A stretch of DNA of 64,000 bases from Verpa conica (lineage: Eukaryota; Ascomycota; Pezizomycetes; Pezizales; Morchellaceae): the NCBI GenBank assembly GCA_033030425.1, contig JAUFSD010000006.1, forward strand, positions 1,054,001 to 1,118,000. The letters are read 5' to 3'. Shown piece after piece: positions 55,073-64,000 of the stretch; position 1 is the first letter of the stretch, and the number at the start of each line of letters is the position of its first letter. The position numbers and the translations under genes were made by a program. The notes below the pieces were generated by a model. The model was not told the DNA's origin, ran no database searches, and was given only the letters and a program-made list of their open reading frames with translations.

Positions 55073-57775
55073 TCAAGCTACATTAAACACCCCCGAAACG
55101 CCTTCAAACTCCGTGATCTTTCCTCCAAAAAGCGCCTTTGAATCCCCATAGTACCTAATCCTATATTGCCCAGCCGGCGTACCCGGTTCAACCGTCCACG
55201 TAATGGTAACCTGGCTCTGACCGGTCAATGACTCTGTCCGCTTCCACTCGTAGACCAGGTTCCAGTCGGTGTCATCTCTAACCCTAGCCCACGTTCCCGA
55301 GCTGTTCTTCTCGACCGCCGCGAACGTCCCCTCTAGTCTCAGGTTATTTCTCGGGTTCGCGCCGACGAAGACGACTTTTACCATGGCGCCGATCTGGTAC
55401 GGACCCACAACGTCTGTCAGGACGCTCCCGAAGCTCTTTCCTAGTGGTGGGCTATCTTGCACCACGCCAGTGATAAGCGAGATCGAATTATTGGTGTTGA
55501 TCGGCGGGCTAGTGCCCGAGGGCAGGGGAGTTGACGGAAGTGTTGCGGCGAGGTACGGTGCGTAGGTCTTGTAAAGAGATATGTATGCATCCAAGCTATG
55601 CAGTTGAAGGGGAAATTCACCTCCTCGAGTTAGTAACCGGAAGCGCCAAGAGGGCGAATTGCGAATTGGGTTGAAAAGGAAAAAAGGAAAAAAGGAAAAA
55701 AAGGGGAAGGGAAAAGAAAAGAAAAGAAAAAAGAAAAGCAGGGTGAAAAGAAAAGAAAAAAAAAATTGTAAGAGAAAAAAAGTAATAAAAAAGGTACGGA
55801 AAAATACAAGACACGTACGTAAATTGCCCATAAAGTGTGCTGGCACCTTCGTATCTTTGTATCCCATACTCTTCCGGAGTCGCAATGTAATGCGTGTACG
55901 AATTGGCTGGCCCGCCGAGAACCGTCCAACCTGATTCTTTACTAATTATTCCAAGTTTGTCGAGTTCATCAGCTACGGCAGCTTTCCAGCGACGCCCTGC
56001 CATCGTCGTGGCTTCACCCGGGGCCACGATAATTGTTAGCTGCCCTACTCGGAACATTTGAATATCGACGATATTCGGTGTCCTAACGGATCCATTGCCA
56101 GAGCATTAGCTTCTGATCTTCTGCATGGAAGCTCGGGTAAGAACAAAAATATCCCCCATCCAGATCTTTACGTCATTCAATCTAGTGATGAACGATCGGA
56201 AGAAAAGAAAGATAGAAAAAAGTACGGTACGATGAGAATCTAGAACGCGAGATATATAAAAAAGGAAAGGGGGGAAAAAAAACTTCATACCAAGCATAGG
56301 GCTGATCCATTTCACCCACATTCAGCAGAATCGGCTTCGGGGCATGACAATCCTTCTGCTCTTGGGTCGGCGTCTTCAACAAGTCTCTTACCAGTAGCCA
56401 AAACGGGTTACTCGGCGCGCCCGGATCATTCTGCGTGAAATCCGCAAAACCCGGCCAATCTGTTGTTCCGGCAGCGAAACTGAACCCTAAAGCTGCCTTG
56501 CACGTCTTCCACATGGATCCGTTCGTGAGCTTAAACTCGTACCCTGCCCCGAAGTCCAAAAACGTGTGCAGACTTCGCACGATCCCGCCGTCGCCAGACA
56601 CAGGTGTCTGCGCTGCGCTACTGTAGATCTGCTTTGCTCCCTGGTACTGTGCCTGGCCGATAATGCGGCAGGATTCCGTGTCGGAGATTTGGAATGCTGG
56701 GCCACGACCTCGACATTGCTGGGAGACACCATTGCAGGTGGAGTCTTCGTATTTGCAAGGTAGGCCTGTATCCTGGCAGACTGGGCCAAGGGTGTTTGGG
56801 GAGGTGTCTCCGACGTTAGCTTGGGAGAAGCCAGCGACGAACCCGTTTCCAAGATCTTTTTCAAGCTGGAGGGCTGCGTAGCCTTTGTTGTCTCCGGCGA
56901 TTAGAGTGTTGTTCCCGTAGAGAGAGGTTCCGTGGACAGGAAACCAATTGAGAAGACTATGTTCCTCCAGATATTGTTAGAGAGTCAATGATAAGTTTGA
57001 TAGTGACACGATCAATTGAAGAACCCACGAACCCAAGTGGTGTGCCATCTGCTTTCTTAAAAGACAAAACGGTCATTTCCTTATCTACCTGACCCCCAAC
57101 AGATTCATATTTAGCTCTTTCCTCAGCTGGATTTGCCTCATACGCATAAGGACTACGATTAACGTTGGCGTTATCTACTAGTCCTTTAGCTAGAGAGAGA
57201 TAGCCCGGAGTGAGCGATGTATGTGCACGCTTGATAGAGAGAACGATCCCTTCCACGATAGCTGTATAAGACTGCGAATCAAATCCCTGCGTCGTTATCT
57301 GGGGTAGTAGATAATTAAGCCATGCACCTAACCCATCGAAATAAGCTCCAGGCACTCAAACAAACATCGACCCTGCAACCCCCAGGGAGGGGAGAGGCAA
57401 CTCACCTGGACCTGCATGACTATGCGTCCCGACCACCGCCACATTACTCTGTTTATAAACCCCCGGATACAATGTCTCCAGCCTCTTCAACACCCCATCC
57501 CTGATCGCCGTATCGCCGCTCTGCAGGTCTGCAATCACATAGACGAACCTATCGCTGGGACTGTTGACATCTGCGACGATGAATGCCCGGGAATGAATAC
57601 GCTGTCGAAGGCCTGAGCCCTTCTGCGAAAGATCTGCGTACCCCATCATTCCAATCTCTACCACAGGACCGGTGACATCTGCGCGGCCGACACCAAGGAG
57701 ATACTTGTCTCCGGTACCTTGGGCGACTGCAAGGCATAGAAGCCCTAATAGAAGTGATAGACGTGCTAAAAGCAT
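55073..57775 (-). CDS. Neutral ceramidase, secreted, with a possible frame lesion at exon 3
   Basis: Five exons (57775-57406, 57327-57029, 56955-56291, 56082-55819, 55595-55073) give 706 residues. MLLARLSLLLGLLCLAVA is a signal peptide. Neutral ceramidases cut ceramide into sphingosine and fatty acid. GTHSHAGPGAWLNYLLPQI holds a zinc-site His, NVGDTSP and FRVGQLTIIVAPGEATTMAG are family blocks, and the C-terminal immunoglobulin-like domain is complete to FNVA. Exon 3 should begin with the family's LNWFPVHG: the bases encode LLNWF in one frame and PVHGTSLYG in the next, one base short. A GTGGGT donor at 57028 keeps the frame open but replaces LNWF with SSQLV. This is a sequence error, a compensated change or a broken gene. 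Confidence 0.85.
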
Positions 57776-58757
57776 TTTTTTTCTTTTTCTCGAGCTAGGT
57801 TGTGGCTAACTATTCGTTCTAAAGGGGGGGGGTATGTGTCTATATAAACATTTAGTGTTTTTGTTTCTTTTATATGTTTTATAAAGGACAGCTAGTAGTA
57901 GTTATTACTCACCTTAAAGAATACCCACCACGTACTACAGTGGAATAAAACCCAACCTAAAGTCGAAAGTCAACCAAAAACAAAACACCAAAAACAAAAC
58001 ACAATTCAGGAACATGAAAGTTCTTTCTTACCCCTAAAGTAGTACCTTTTTTTTCCTCCTTTCCCACCCCTCCTCGTTGCTGTTGTACCCCACACGATCA
58101 AAAATAACCAACGAATCTGAACCCCGCACCAAGACAATATAAAAGAAGTGATCTTAATATCTCTTTTCCACCTTCTCCAAATAACTCAAATAGACAAGCA
58201 CATGTAAGAGGAGGAGGACGAGGAGACAAACAAACCGTAATGTGCAATGACGGAGTTACGGGAGGTGTTAACCGAGCAAGGATACCCACCTAGGATGCCC
58301 GTTGATCATTGGTGGTGATTGGGTAACACTAATCACGGAGGGTGGAGCCCTCATCTAGCGGCGTTCCAATGCGGAGGGGGAATTAACACATTATGAGAAG
58401 GGCAGACCCACACAGCGGTAAACTCAAGTCGTAGGAATTCAAGGTTAACCCTACTCCCGGTATTCGGAGACTGCCGAAAAGGGACACTTAGTGGAGACGA
58501 GAGAGAGAGAGAGAGAGAGAATTTAAGGTCTAGGCTATTGTATTTGTGGGGGAAGGCTTATTTGTTTAGCATAATCTCAATGTAGTACCTCCCCGATGTT
58601 TCTTCGATATCAAAGTGCCTTGGTAGACCACTTATTGTAACACATTGGGTGGGTCATGTGGTATAAGTAATATTACTTGCATTTGCTACTATCAAAACCA
58701 GCTGAAATCATAGGCCAAGTAGATAAATAAAAAAAGAACTTGAATACACATGTCCCC
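57776..58757. other. Promoter of the ceramidase gene and 3' end of the next
   Basis: About 1 kb. T-rich and A-rich tracts lie next to the ceramidase ATG, and the (GA)11 repeat is at 58499. No frame with a domain is seen. Confidence 0.5.
58499..58520. repeat. (GA)11 microsatellite
   Basis: Eleven uninterrupted GA units, in the spacer downstream of the 593-residue gene. Confidence 0.95.
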
Positions 58758-60539
58758 CTAAGCTGCCTCGGCAAGTAAAAGTAGTGCCTCAAGGATTTTG
58801 ATAATTGTTTCTCTCTTCTCCTTCTCCCCCTGCACCATACACAGTGCCGTCGCAACTACCAGATGTCTCAGCCTCTCCTTCTCATTATCAAGCTTTTCCC
58901 CCTCCACATCAGGTAAATATGCTCTTGTGACTTTCTCAAGCCCATGCTCAAAAACAGTCAATCTCCCGGCTTTCCTTACCGCAGCCAAACAAGTATACTT
59001 TGCAATCACCACCTCTCTTCCCCGTGGTGTCTTTTTCTCTGTAATTCCCGGCTCGGCACTCATCCCGGTGCTTTTACGGGATAGTAAAGAGGTGAGACTC
59101 GAGAAACTGGTTTGTCGCTTTAGCTCTTGTTGTATCACTTTCAATCCGCCATTTTTCTTCTGCTCTACCGGCTTGACGTCATCATCGTCTTCGCCCTCGA
59201 CAGGGAGGATTGCCACAAGCTTGAGATGGTTGTATCTTGACCACGAGCCCCAGTACTTCTTCTCATCGCTCACAGTGCCCGTTCCCTTCCACCGTAGTTC
59301 AATTCCCTTGTAAACGAATTCATACTCCCGGGTAAGCCAGCCAGACCACTTCATGAGTAGACTCCCCTCATCGAGTGAATCTGGCTTCAAGTGGTCCGGC
59401 AGATCAGCTAGGTCTGGCTCTGGAGGCAGTAGACTCTCTACAAGCTCAGGCGCCGGGGTTGGAGGCGGGGTTTTTGTGGCTGAGGGAGATGATATATTAC
59501 GGGTCCGGAAGAGGCTGAATGTTTTCTCGGACATGGTGTTTGAGCGCTGCTTTATCCTACTATTTACTTTTTCGAGCTCAGGCGTTCCGGGTGTGACTGC
59601 ATGCGCGGACTTGCGTCTCGCAGCTTGCTCTTGGGTGTATTTCTTCCCAGTCTCGAGTAACCGGTGATTAGGAGGTAGAGGATATTTCGAAGGTAGAACC
59701 CCGCGTGGGTCAATGACACCCGGTTCATTCAAGCCCGTCCACTTCCTTTCCAGTTCCTGTGTCTCTCCGTCTGCAAAACCACTATCAACCCGTCTACGCA
59801 TTTCCGGCTTCTTCTTGTGGTCCTTCTCTTTCTTCTTCTGCTTCTTCTTCTCCTCAGGTACCACAAAATCCAACCTCCAAGTCCTCCACATGAAGCTCCC
59901 ATGAACCAAGCACACCACCGGCGCCCTCTTATCCGCCCCAAACCTCAACGTCTGCGGCGGATCATGAAACCATATCAAGGGCGTATGCAGATAATAGGTC
60001 GCCTTCCTCGGGTCCGTCTTCCCGTCGTCCGCGGTGACTTTCTCCGTGATCGGTGAGCCGGTACATCGCGCCCGGAGCGCCCGCACAAGCTTACTATTTG
60101 CCGGAGAGCCATCCCCTCTGTCGAGCACCACGGGGCCTCGTTCCTCTTTGAGCTCCTCAACGAGCTTCGTGTCCTTGAGAGTGTGGACGGTGAAGTTTGC
60201 TCCGCGGGAGCCGGCGTGGTAGATGTGGTATGTGGTATTGTGGGCGCTGTAGTCGGCGGCTTCGCTGGGGGTTAGGGAGAGATTGGTCAAGGAGGTATTG
60301 CAGGAGGATATCCCGTAGTCGCTGCCCCCGGAGATCGATGCGGGTCGGGAGGTGAATGTTGGGGAGAGGGGTGATAGGTTTGAGGACGATATTGGGGAGA
60401 GTGCTGGGGATCGTGGCTTTGATTCGGGCGTTGGAGGTCTGGATGGGGGTATTATTGTTAGAGTAACTACAGGTGCCGCAGGGGCTAATTGCCCAGAGTC
60501 CCCAACCACGATCTCGGGATAGATGACTGTGGCTGTCAT
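58758..60539 (-). CDS. Hypothetical protein, 593 residues, intronless
   Basis: I do not recognise this family. Residues 1-85 are Pro/Ser-rich and probably disordered. Residues 90-235 look folded: YHIYHAGSRGANFTVHTL, then YYLHTPLIWFHDPPQTLRFG and VVCLVHGSFMWRTWRLDFVV. A Lys-rich stretch of about 25 follows, then a second disordered segment. A second folded region (about 400-593) has GWLTREYEFVYKGIELRWKG, YNHLKLVAILP and a C-terminal helix ending LLLLAEAA. The two folded parts could together form one interrupted domain; the beta-strand-rich, Trp/Tyr-rich pattern recalls tubby/LURP-like folds, which is only a guess. There is no signal peptide or membrane span. Confidence 0.78.
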   Translation of the reverse strand: MTATVIYPEIVVGDSGQLAPAAPVVTLTIIPPSRPPTPESKPRSPALSPISSSNLSPLSPTFTSRPASISGGSDYGISSCNTSLTNLSLTPSEAADYSAHNTTYHIYHAGSRGANFTVHTLKDTKLVEELKEERGPVVLDRGDGSPANSKLVRALRARCTGSPITEKVTADDGKTDPRKATYYLHTPLIWFHDPPQTLRFGADKRAPVVCLVHGSFMWRTWRLDFVVPEEKKKQKKKEKDHKKKPEMRRRVDSGFADGETQELERKWTGLNEPGVIDPRGVLPSKYPLPPNHRLLETGKKYTQEQAARRKSAHAVTPGTPELEKVNSRIKQRSNTMSEKTFSLFRTRNISSPSATKTPPPTPAPELVESLLPPEPDLADLPDHLKPDSLDEGSLLMKWSGWLTREYEFVYKGIELRWKGTGTVSDEKKYWGSWSRYNHLKLVAILPVEGEDDDDVKPVEQKKNGGLKVIQQELKRQTSFSSLTSLLSRKSTGMSAEPGITEKKTPRGREVVIAKYTCLAAVRKAGRLTVFEHGLEKVTRAYLPDVEGEKLDNEKERLRHLVVATALCMVQGEKEKRETIIKILEALLLLAEAA

Positions 60540-62027
60540 TGTTGGTATTAATTGTACATCTATTAACTGTGTATCAATTGAATTGACTCTGGGGAGTCTT
60601 GATTCTGTGGAAGATTCTCATGATATATTGTGTCTACTACAGACAGTATCATTATTCAGTACATAGATCCCCCTTCAGTTCACCCCCCTCCCCACCGCCT
60701 TTACTAGGAATATTATCGATAATCCCTAGGAATTCTAGAAAAACTTGATACTTTTTATGCAGTACACTATACATGTTACACCAACCCCGTAATTACTGGG
60801 CTGTGCCTTCACACCACATTGGGCAATAGATCGGGGCATCTGGCCAAGAATGCGGTTTAACCCACCACAGGTAACCGGGAAGTCAGCCTTGCGTGGAGGG
60901 ATGGAGGGATGGATTTGTTATTGGTCCACCCGGTTATGTTTAAAAGGGGACAGAGATAATGTTTCATCCGGGGGAGAAGAGATGTTTTGTGAAATGTGAT
61001 GCAAAGAGAAACACAGAGTCGATGCTCATCTCATTTGTTTTCCACATTTGTTTAAGATGAGGTGATTTAGCCAGCGGTAAAACGTTTCTCCAAAAGCTTA
61101 TAGGGCTTCGATCTACAGAAAGGAAGATCTATGTTTTTTATAAACCCTTTGGGATGCTCCCTCTTTCAGCTTATCCTCGTATTCAATGCAGGATCCCGGC
61201 GCGCGTTATCCCCTTTGCCGATCAAGAGCTCCCGTTACCTCCAATCCCGAGGGATATCCTCGTCTGGTCCGAGATAGGCAGTTGTTTAGAGCCGTAGACT
61301 TCGCCTAGAACTGCTGAGCATGTTTGATGGCCGACCAGCTGAGCTCAGCTCGATTAACTTACCAATTAATCCCCGCAAGTTCAAGATAGCTAAGACCCCC
61401 CTTGAGCTTGGTCCGTTTGCGTCATTTAATAACAGGCCAGGTCAATTGCTTGAATATGATGTATACACAGTCTCAGTTAGAACAACCAATAAAATGCTTA
61501 TCTGATCTGTGGTGGGGTTAATTGGTATTAGGACTATCCACGTTTGCTGATTGATTGATAATATATCGCGCTTGGGACTTCTTCATCTTGATAAGATGTT
61601 AGACAATTAATAGAGATCTTTATAGGATAGTAATCTAGATTCACTTTTGGTTTTAAGCTTTGATCAATCATAGCGAATACCAGCTTGGCCTGTGCACACA
61701 TGTATACCCTAGGAGAGTATCCGGATGCGACCATTGAAGCACTGGTTATCTCGCGGATAGTGGCGTATAGTTGTATTCTTATGATATTCTCAAGCGTGCC
61801 TAGAGACTAAACATTCTGTTGCAAGCCTATTTTGTGTCATGTTGGTATAGACACCTGATTGATAGTACATCTCCTGCAATCAGATACACTATATTCCGTC
61901 GTTTCTCCTCCAATTATCCATATTCCAGAGGGTTCTAAATGCAGATAGCCTAGGAACTCAAATCTTCTATTGTTGGCATAATAGAGGTTTGTTTTAAAGA
62001 TATCTGATTGGTGATACCCCCCTCAAC
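60540..62027. other. Spacer, no gene seen
   Basis: About 1.5 kb. The left part is the promoter of the 593-residue gene. Short frames at 61320 and 61534 have no domain. The region 61500-62000 is AT-rich. Confidence 0.5.
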
Positions 62028-62850
62028 TCACCGCATAACCACCAAATCACTCCTTAGAACCCATTTCCCGACCCCACCATCCTCAGTCACTAATTTTCCC
62101 TCGTGCAACATACAGTCCTGACCATGTTTATGCAACAAAGCCAGCCCTTTTTCCGGCTCCACAGCAATCTCCTCACTCCTCTTTGTCTTTGTAGCTTCAG
62201 TATAGAACACTGTCTCCCCACCGACCACGCCGTCGTTCGGGCCTGTAAGATATATCAACAACGTCCACGTTGTTTCGCACGGCACTTTTACTGAGCCAGA
62301 CTCGCCAGACACCTCGAACGAGGGCAACACATTAGAATCATCATCTATGAAGCACGTACTATTAGAACCAGACAAATCCAAGAGGAGAGGGGGGCATGCT
62401 ACAATGTTTATCAAAGAACTGTCCCTTAGTGTATCTATAAATCCTAATATTCGGATTCAACCCAACAACCTTACCACCCCACAACCCAGACTTTGTGTCA
62501 TCGCCTTCCCTCTCTACAATATCCTTCAGTCCGCTCTGCTCCCATAGAGTCCTAGCGAACGTCTCGTCGGATATCTGGAATCGGTCATTGACGCGGACGG
62601 CTTCCCCGCGCTTCGGTTTCCCGGGCGTTGTGGTGAGCGAGACGGACTTTTGGAGGAATGATAGGTATGTGTTACAAAGTGTTGTCGTGAAGAACTTTGG
62701 GATTGTGAGTATTTGGCCCTCGAGAACTGTTTGCAGCTCGAGGTCACAGGATGGGAGAATAGGTGTTAGACGTGGCCATGAGAGTGGGGCTGGCTTGGGA
62801 GGGGGCTCAGGAGCTGCAGCTCCTTTCTTGGGTTGTTTTTTTGGGGGCAT
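62028..62850 (-). CDS. 2-oxoglutarate/Fe(II)-dependent oxygenase (prolyl 4-hydroxylase-like)
   Basis: Two exons (62850-62403, 62344-62028) give 254 residues. The intron (58 nt, GTAGCA donor, CATAG acceptor) splits the tyrosine of the HxD iron site, and splicing yields FFDKHYDDS with H149 and D151. The second iron ligand is probably H230 (MLHEG) and the 2-oxoglutarate anchor R247 (KWVLRSD). NPNIRIYRYTKGQFF before the HxD motif is typical of prolyl 4-hydroxylase-like domains. The N-terminus is Lys/Pro/Ala-rich (MPPKKQPKKGAAAPEPPP), with no signal peptide, so it should act in cytosol or nucleus. The substrate is unknown. It diverges from snf7. Confidence 0.88.
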
Positions 62851-63409
62851 ATCAAGGCAAGGGAGCTTTCTAGTCTTATGGTGAAGCTGTGGTTTCTTTA
62901 CCAGGCAGAAGAGTTGAATCCCAAGACTGATGAGTCATCTGAACTGCTATCTATCACTATCGTGGCACCTGCTTGATAAGGGAGTAGACGCCAGATAGAA
63001 TAGACATCTCTTAGATACTGCATTAAGGAAGCATGTAGCCGATAAATCTTGACAATCTACATATATCTTTAAACCATTTTGGCTATTGGAAGCTCTTTTG
63101 ATACTGTTATCGTGTTGTGGCGCCCTGTAGATACAGCGACGCCACATGTGGCTATGAATGCTTAGTCATGAGCCCCATCGACCTATGACTACCAAGCTTC
63201 GTCAGCCCAAAGTCGTCACTTCAACCTCGTCCCCGACCCTTGTGCTCCACCTCCACCTTACCTCCACTTCTACCTCCGCCTTCGCCGCCTCCTCTTGACT
63301 CTATAGCAGACCACCTCCGCAGCTCAGTTACTCACGGTAGCTTCGTTTTACGATCCTCGGAACCTACGGACTCGTTATCTCCCTAATCACACTCCCTCCT
63401 CTCGTCAAG
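62851..63409. promoter_or_regulatory. Divergent promoter of the oxygenase gene and snf7
   Basis: These 559 bases separate divergent starts. The snf7 side (63190-63300) is C/T-rich with repeated CTCCACCT-type words, as in a pyrimidine-rich leader. No TATA box stands out. Confidence 0.5.
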
Positions 63410-64000
63410 ATGTGGAACATGTTATTTGGACCTTCGGCGGCAAAGAAGAAGGATATCCCCAAGAAAGCTATCCTCGATGTGCGACAGCATCTAGAGATGC
63501 TACAGAAGAAGGAGAAGCATCTTGAGCAGCAAATAGACGAGCAAGACAGTATTGCGAGGAAGAACGTTTCGACGAATAAACAAGGTTTGTTTCCTCCTCC
63601 CCCCTTCATGCCGTCATCGCTCCAACAGCATGGGAGGGATCCTTGTATTTGAGTTCTTGGGAAAGCTTCTATCCTATAGTTGGAAGCTATAGACCTCAAA
63701 ACTAGGAACTCCCCCTTCCTTTCTCGGTTAATACCGGGGGTGGTGGGGTCTCGTGATATCGTATATGAGGCTAACATGAGTTCTTATCAAATAGTTGCAA
63801 TGACCGCGCTTAAACGTAAAAAGATGCATATGACCCACCTGACTTCAACTCAATCACAGATCGCGTCTCTGGAGCAGCAAATGCACGCGGTAGAGGCGGC
63901 GAACCTAAACGTTCAGACCATTACGGTGATGAAGAATGCTAGCAACGCAATGAAGGTTATACATGGTAACATGAATTTGGATACGGTTGACGCGACAATG
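63410..64000 (+). CDS. snf7: ESCRT-III subunit Snf7/Vps32 (partial, runs off the window)
   Basis: Exon 1 (63410-63584) encodes MWNMLFGPSAAKKKDIPKKA and the start of the first long helix. A 210-nt intron (GTTTGT donor, AAATAG acceptor) leads to exon 2 from 63795, which begins mid-codon and continues MTALKRKKMHMTHLTSTQSQ to the window end without a stop. The sequence matches Snf7, which polymerises on endosomes for multivesicular body sorting and also serves the fungal Rim/Pal pH-signalling route. About 127 of an expected 220 or so residues are present. The C-terminal half is outside the window. Confidence 0.94.

Overview
The window is nuclear DNA of a filamentous ascomycete (Pezizomycotina). 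The evidence is the gene content: a fungal PKA regulatory subunit with an RRTS site, an Fhl1-type FHA/forkhead factor, Ten1, Cwf7/SPF27, a Crp1-type protein, a GH6 cellobiohydrolase, a neutral ceramidase, a TRI5-like terpene synthase homologue and Snf7. Introns are short (about 55-80 nt, a few 200-350 nt) with GTAAGT-like donors, CTAAC/CTAAT-like branch sites and YAG acceptors. About seventeen protein genes in 64 kb, separated by AT-rich blocks of up to 5 kb, is sparse for Pezizomycotina and would suit a repeat-bearing genome such as one of the Pezizomycetes. That placement is inference. I found no operons, CRISPR arrays or rRNA.

Layout. 1-19 kb is housekeeping: pkaR (+), cwf7 (-, one intron), a four-exon gene of unknown function (+), a 3 kb empty block, a TA-flanked pogo-like MITE, an atypical protein kinase (+), ten1 (-), and intronless fhl1 (+), with ten1 and fhl1 diverging from a 0.5 kb pyrimidine-rich promoter. 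19-28 kb is gene-poor and AT-rich. It holds one small, spliced, apparently intact four-helix membrane protein gene (-), a second MITE, and a tRNA-like Pol III-type sequence. 28-31 kb has an alpha/beta hydrolase (+) facing a secreted GH6 cellobiohydrolase (-). 32-49 kb carries an F-box protein (-), an intronless VIT/vWA protein (+), an APH-fold kinase-like protein with a membrane tail (-), a TRI5-like protein that has lost its Asp-rich metal motif and gained a heptapeptide-repeat tail (-), and a 1402-residue eight-exon protein of unknown family (-). 49-64 kb has a third MITE related to the second, the Crp1-like gene (-), a neutral ceramidase with a likely 1-bp frame lesion at an exon boundary (-), an unknown 593-residue protein (-), a 2OG-Fe(II) oxygenase (-), and the 5' part of snf7 (+), which runs off the window.

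How it fits together. The 1-19 kb and 50-64 kb flanks hold conserved genes (cAMP signalling, splicing, telomere capping, ribosomal-gene transcription, sphingolipid turnover, ESCRT-III). The middle (about 19-49 kb) is accessory: extracellular plant-polymer breakdown, hydrolase, F-box, terpene synthase-like and lineage-restricted proteins among decayed repeats. Exon structures were built by hand from splice signals and reading-frame continuity. Junctions that complete a conserved motif (cwf7, ten1, GH6, the oxygenase, Crp1-like) are the most secure. The 5' end of the F-box gene and exon 2/3 of the ceramidase are the least secure.
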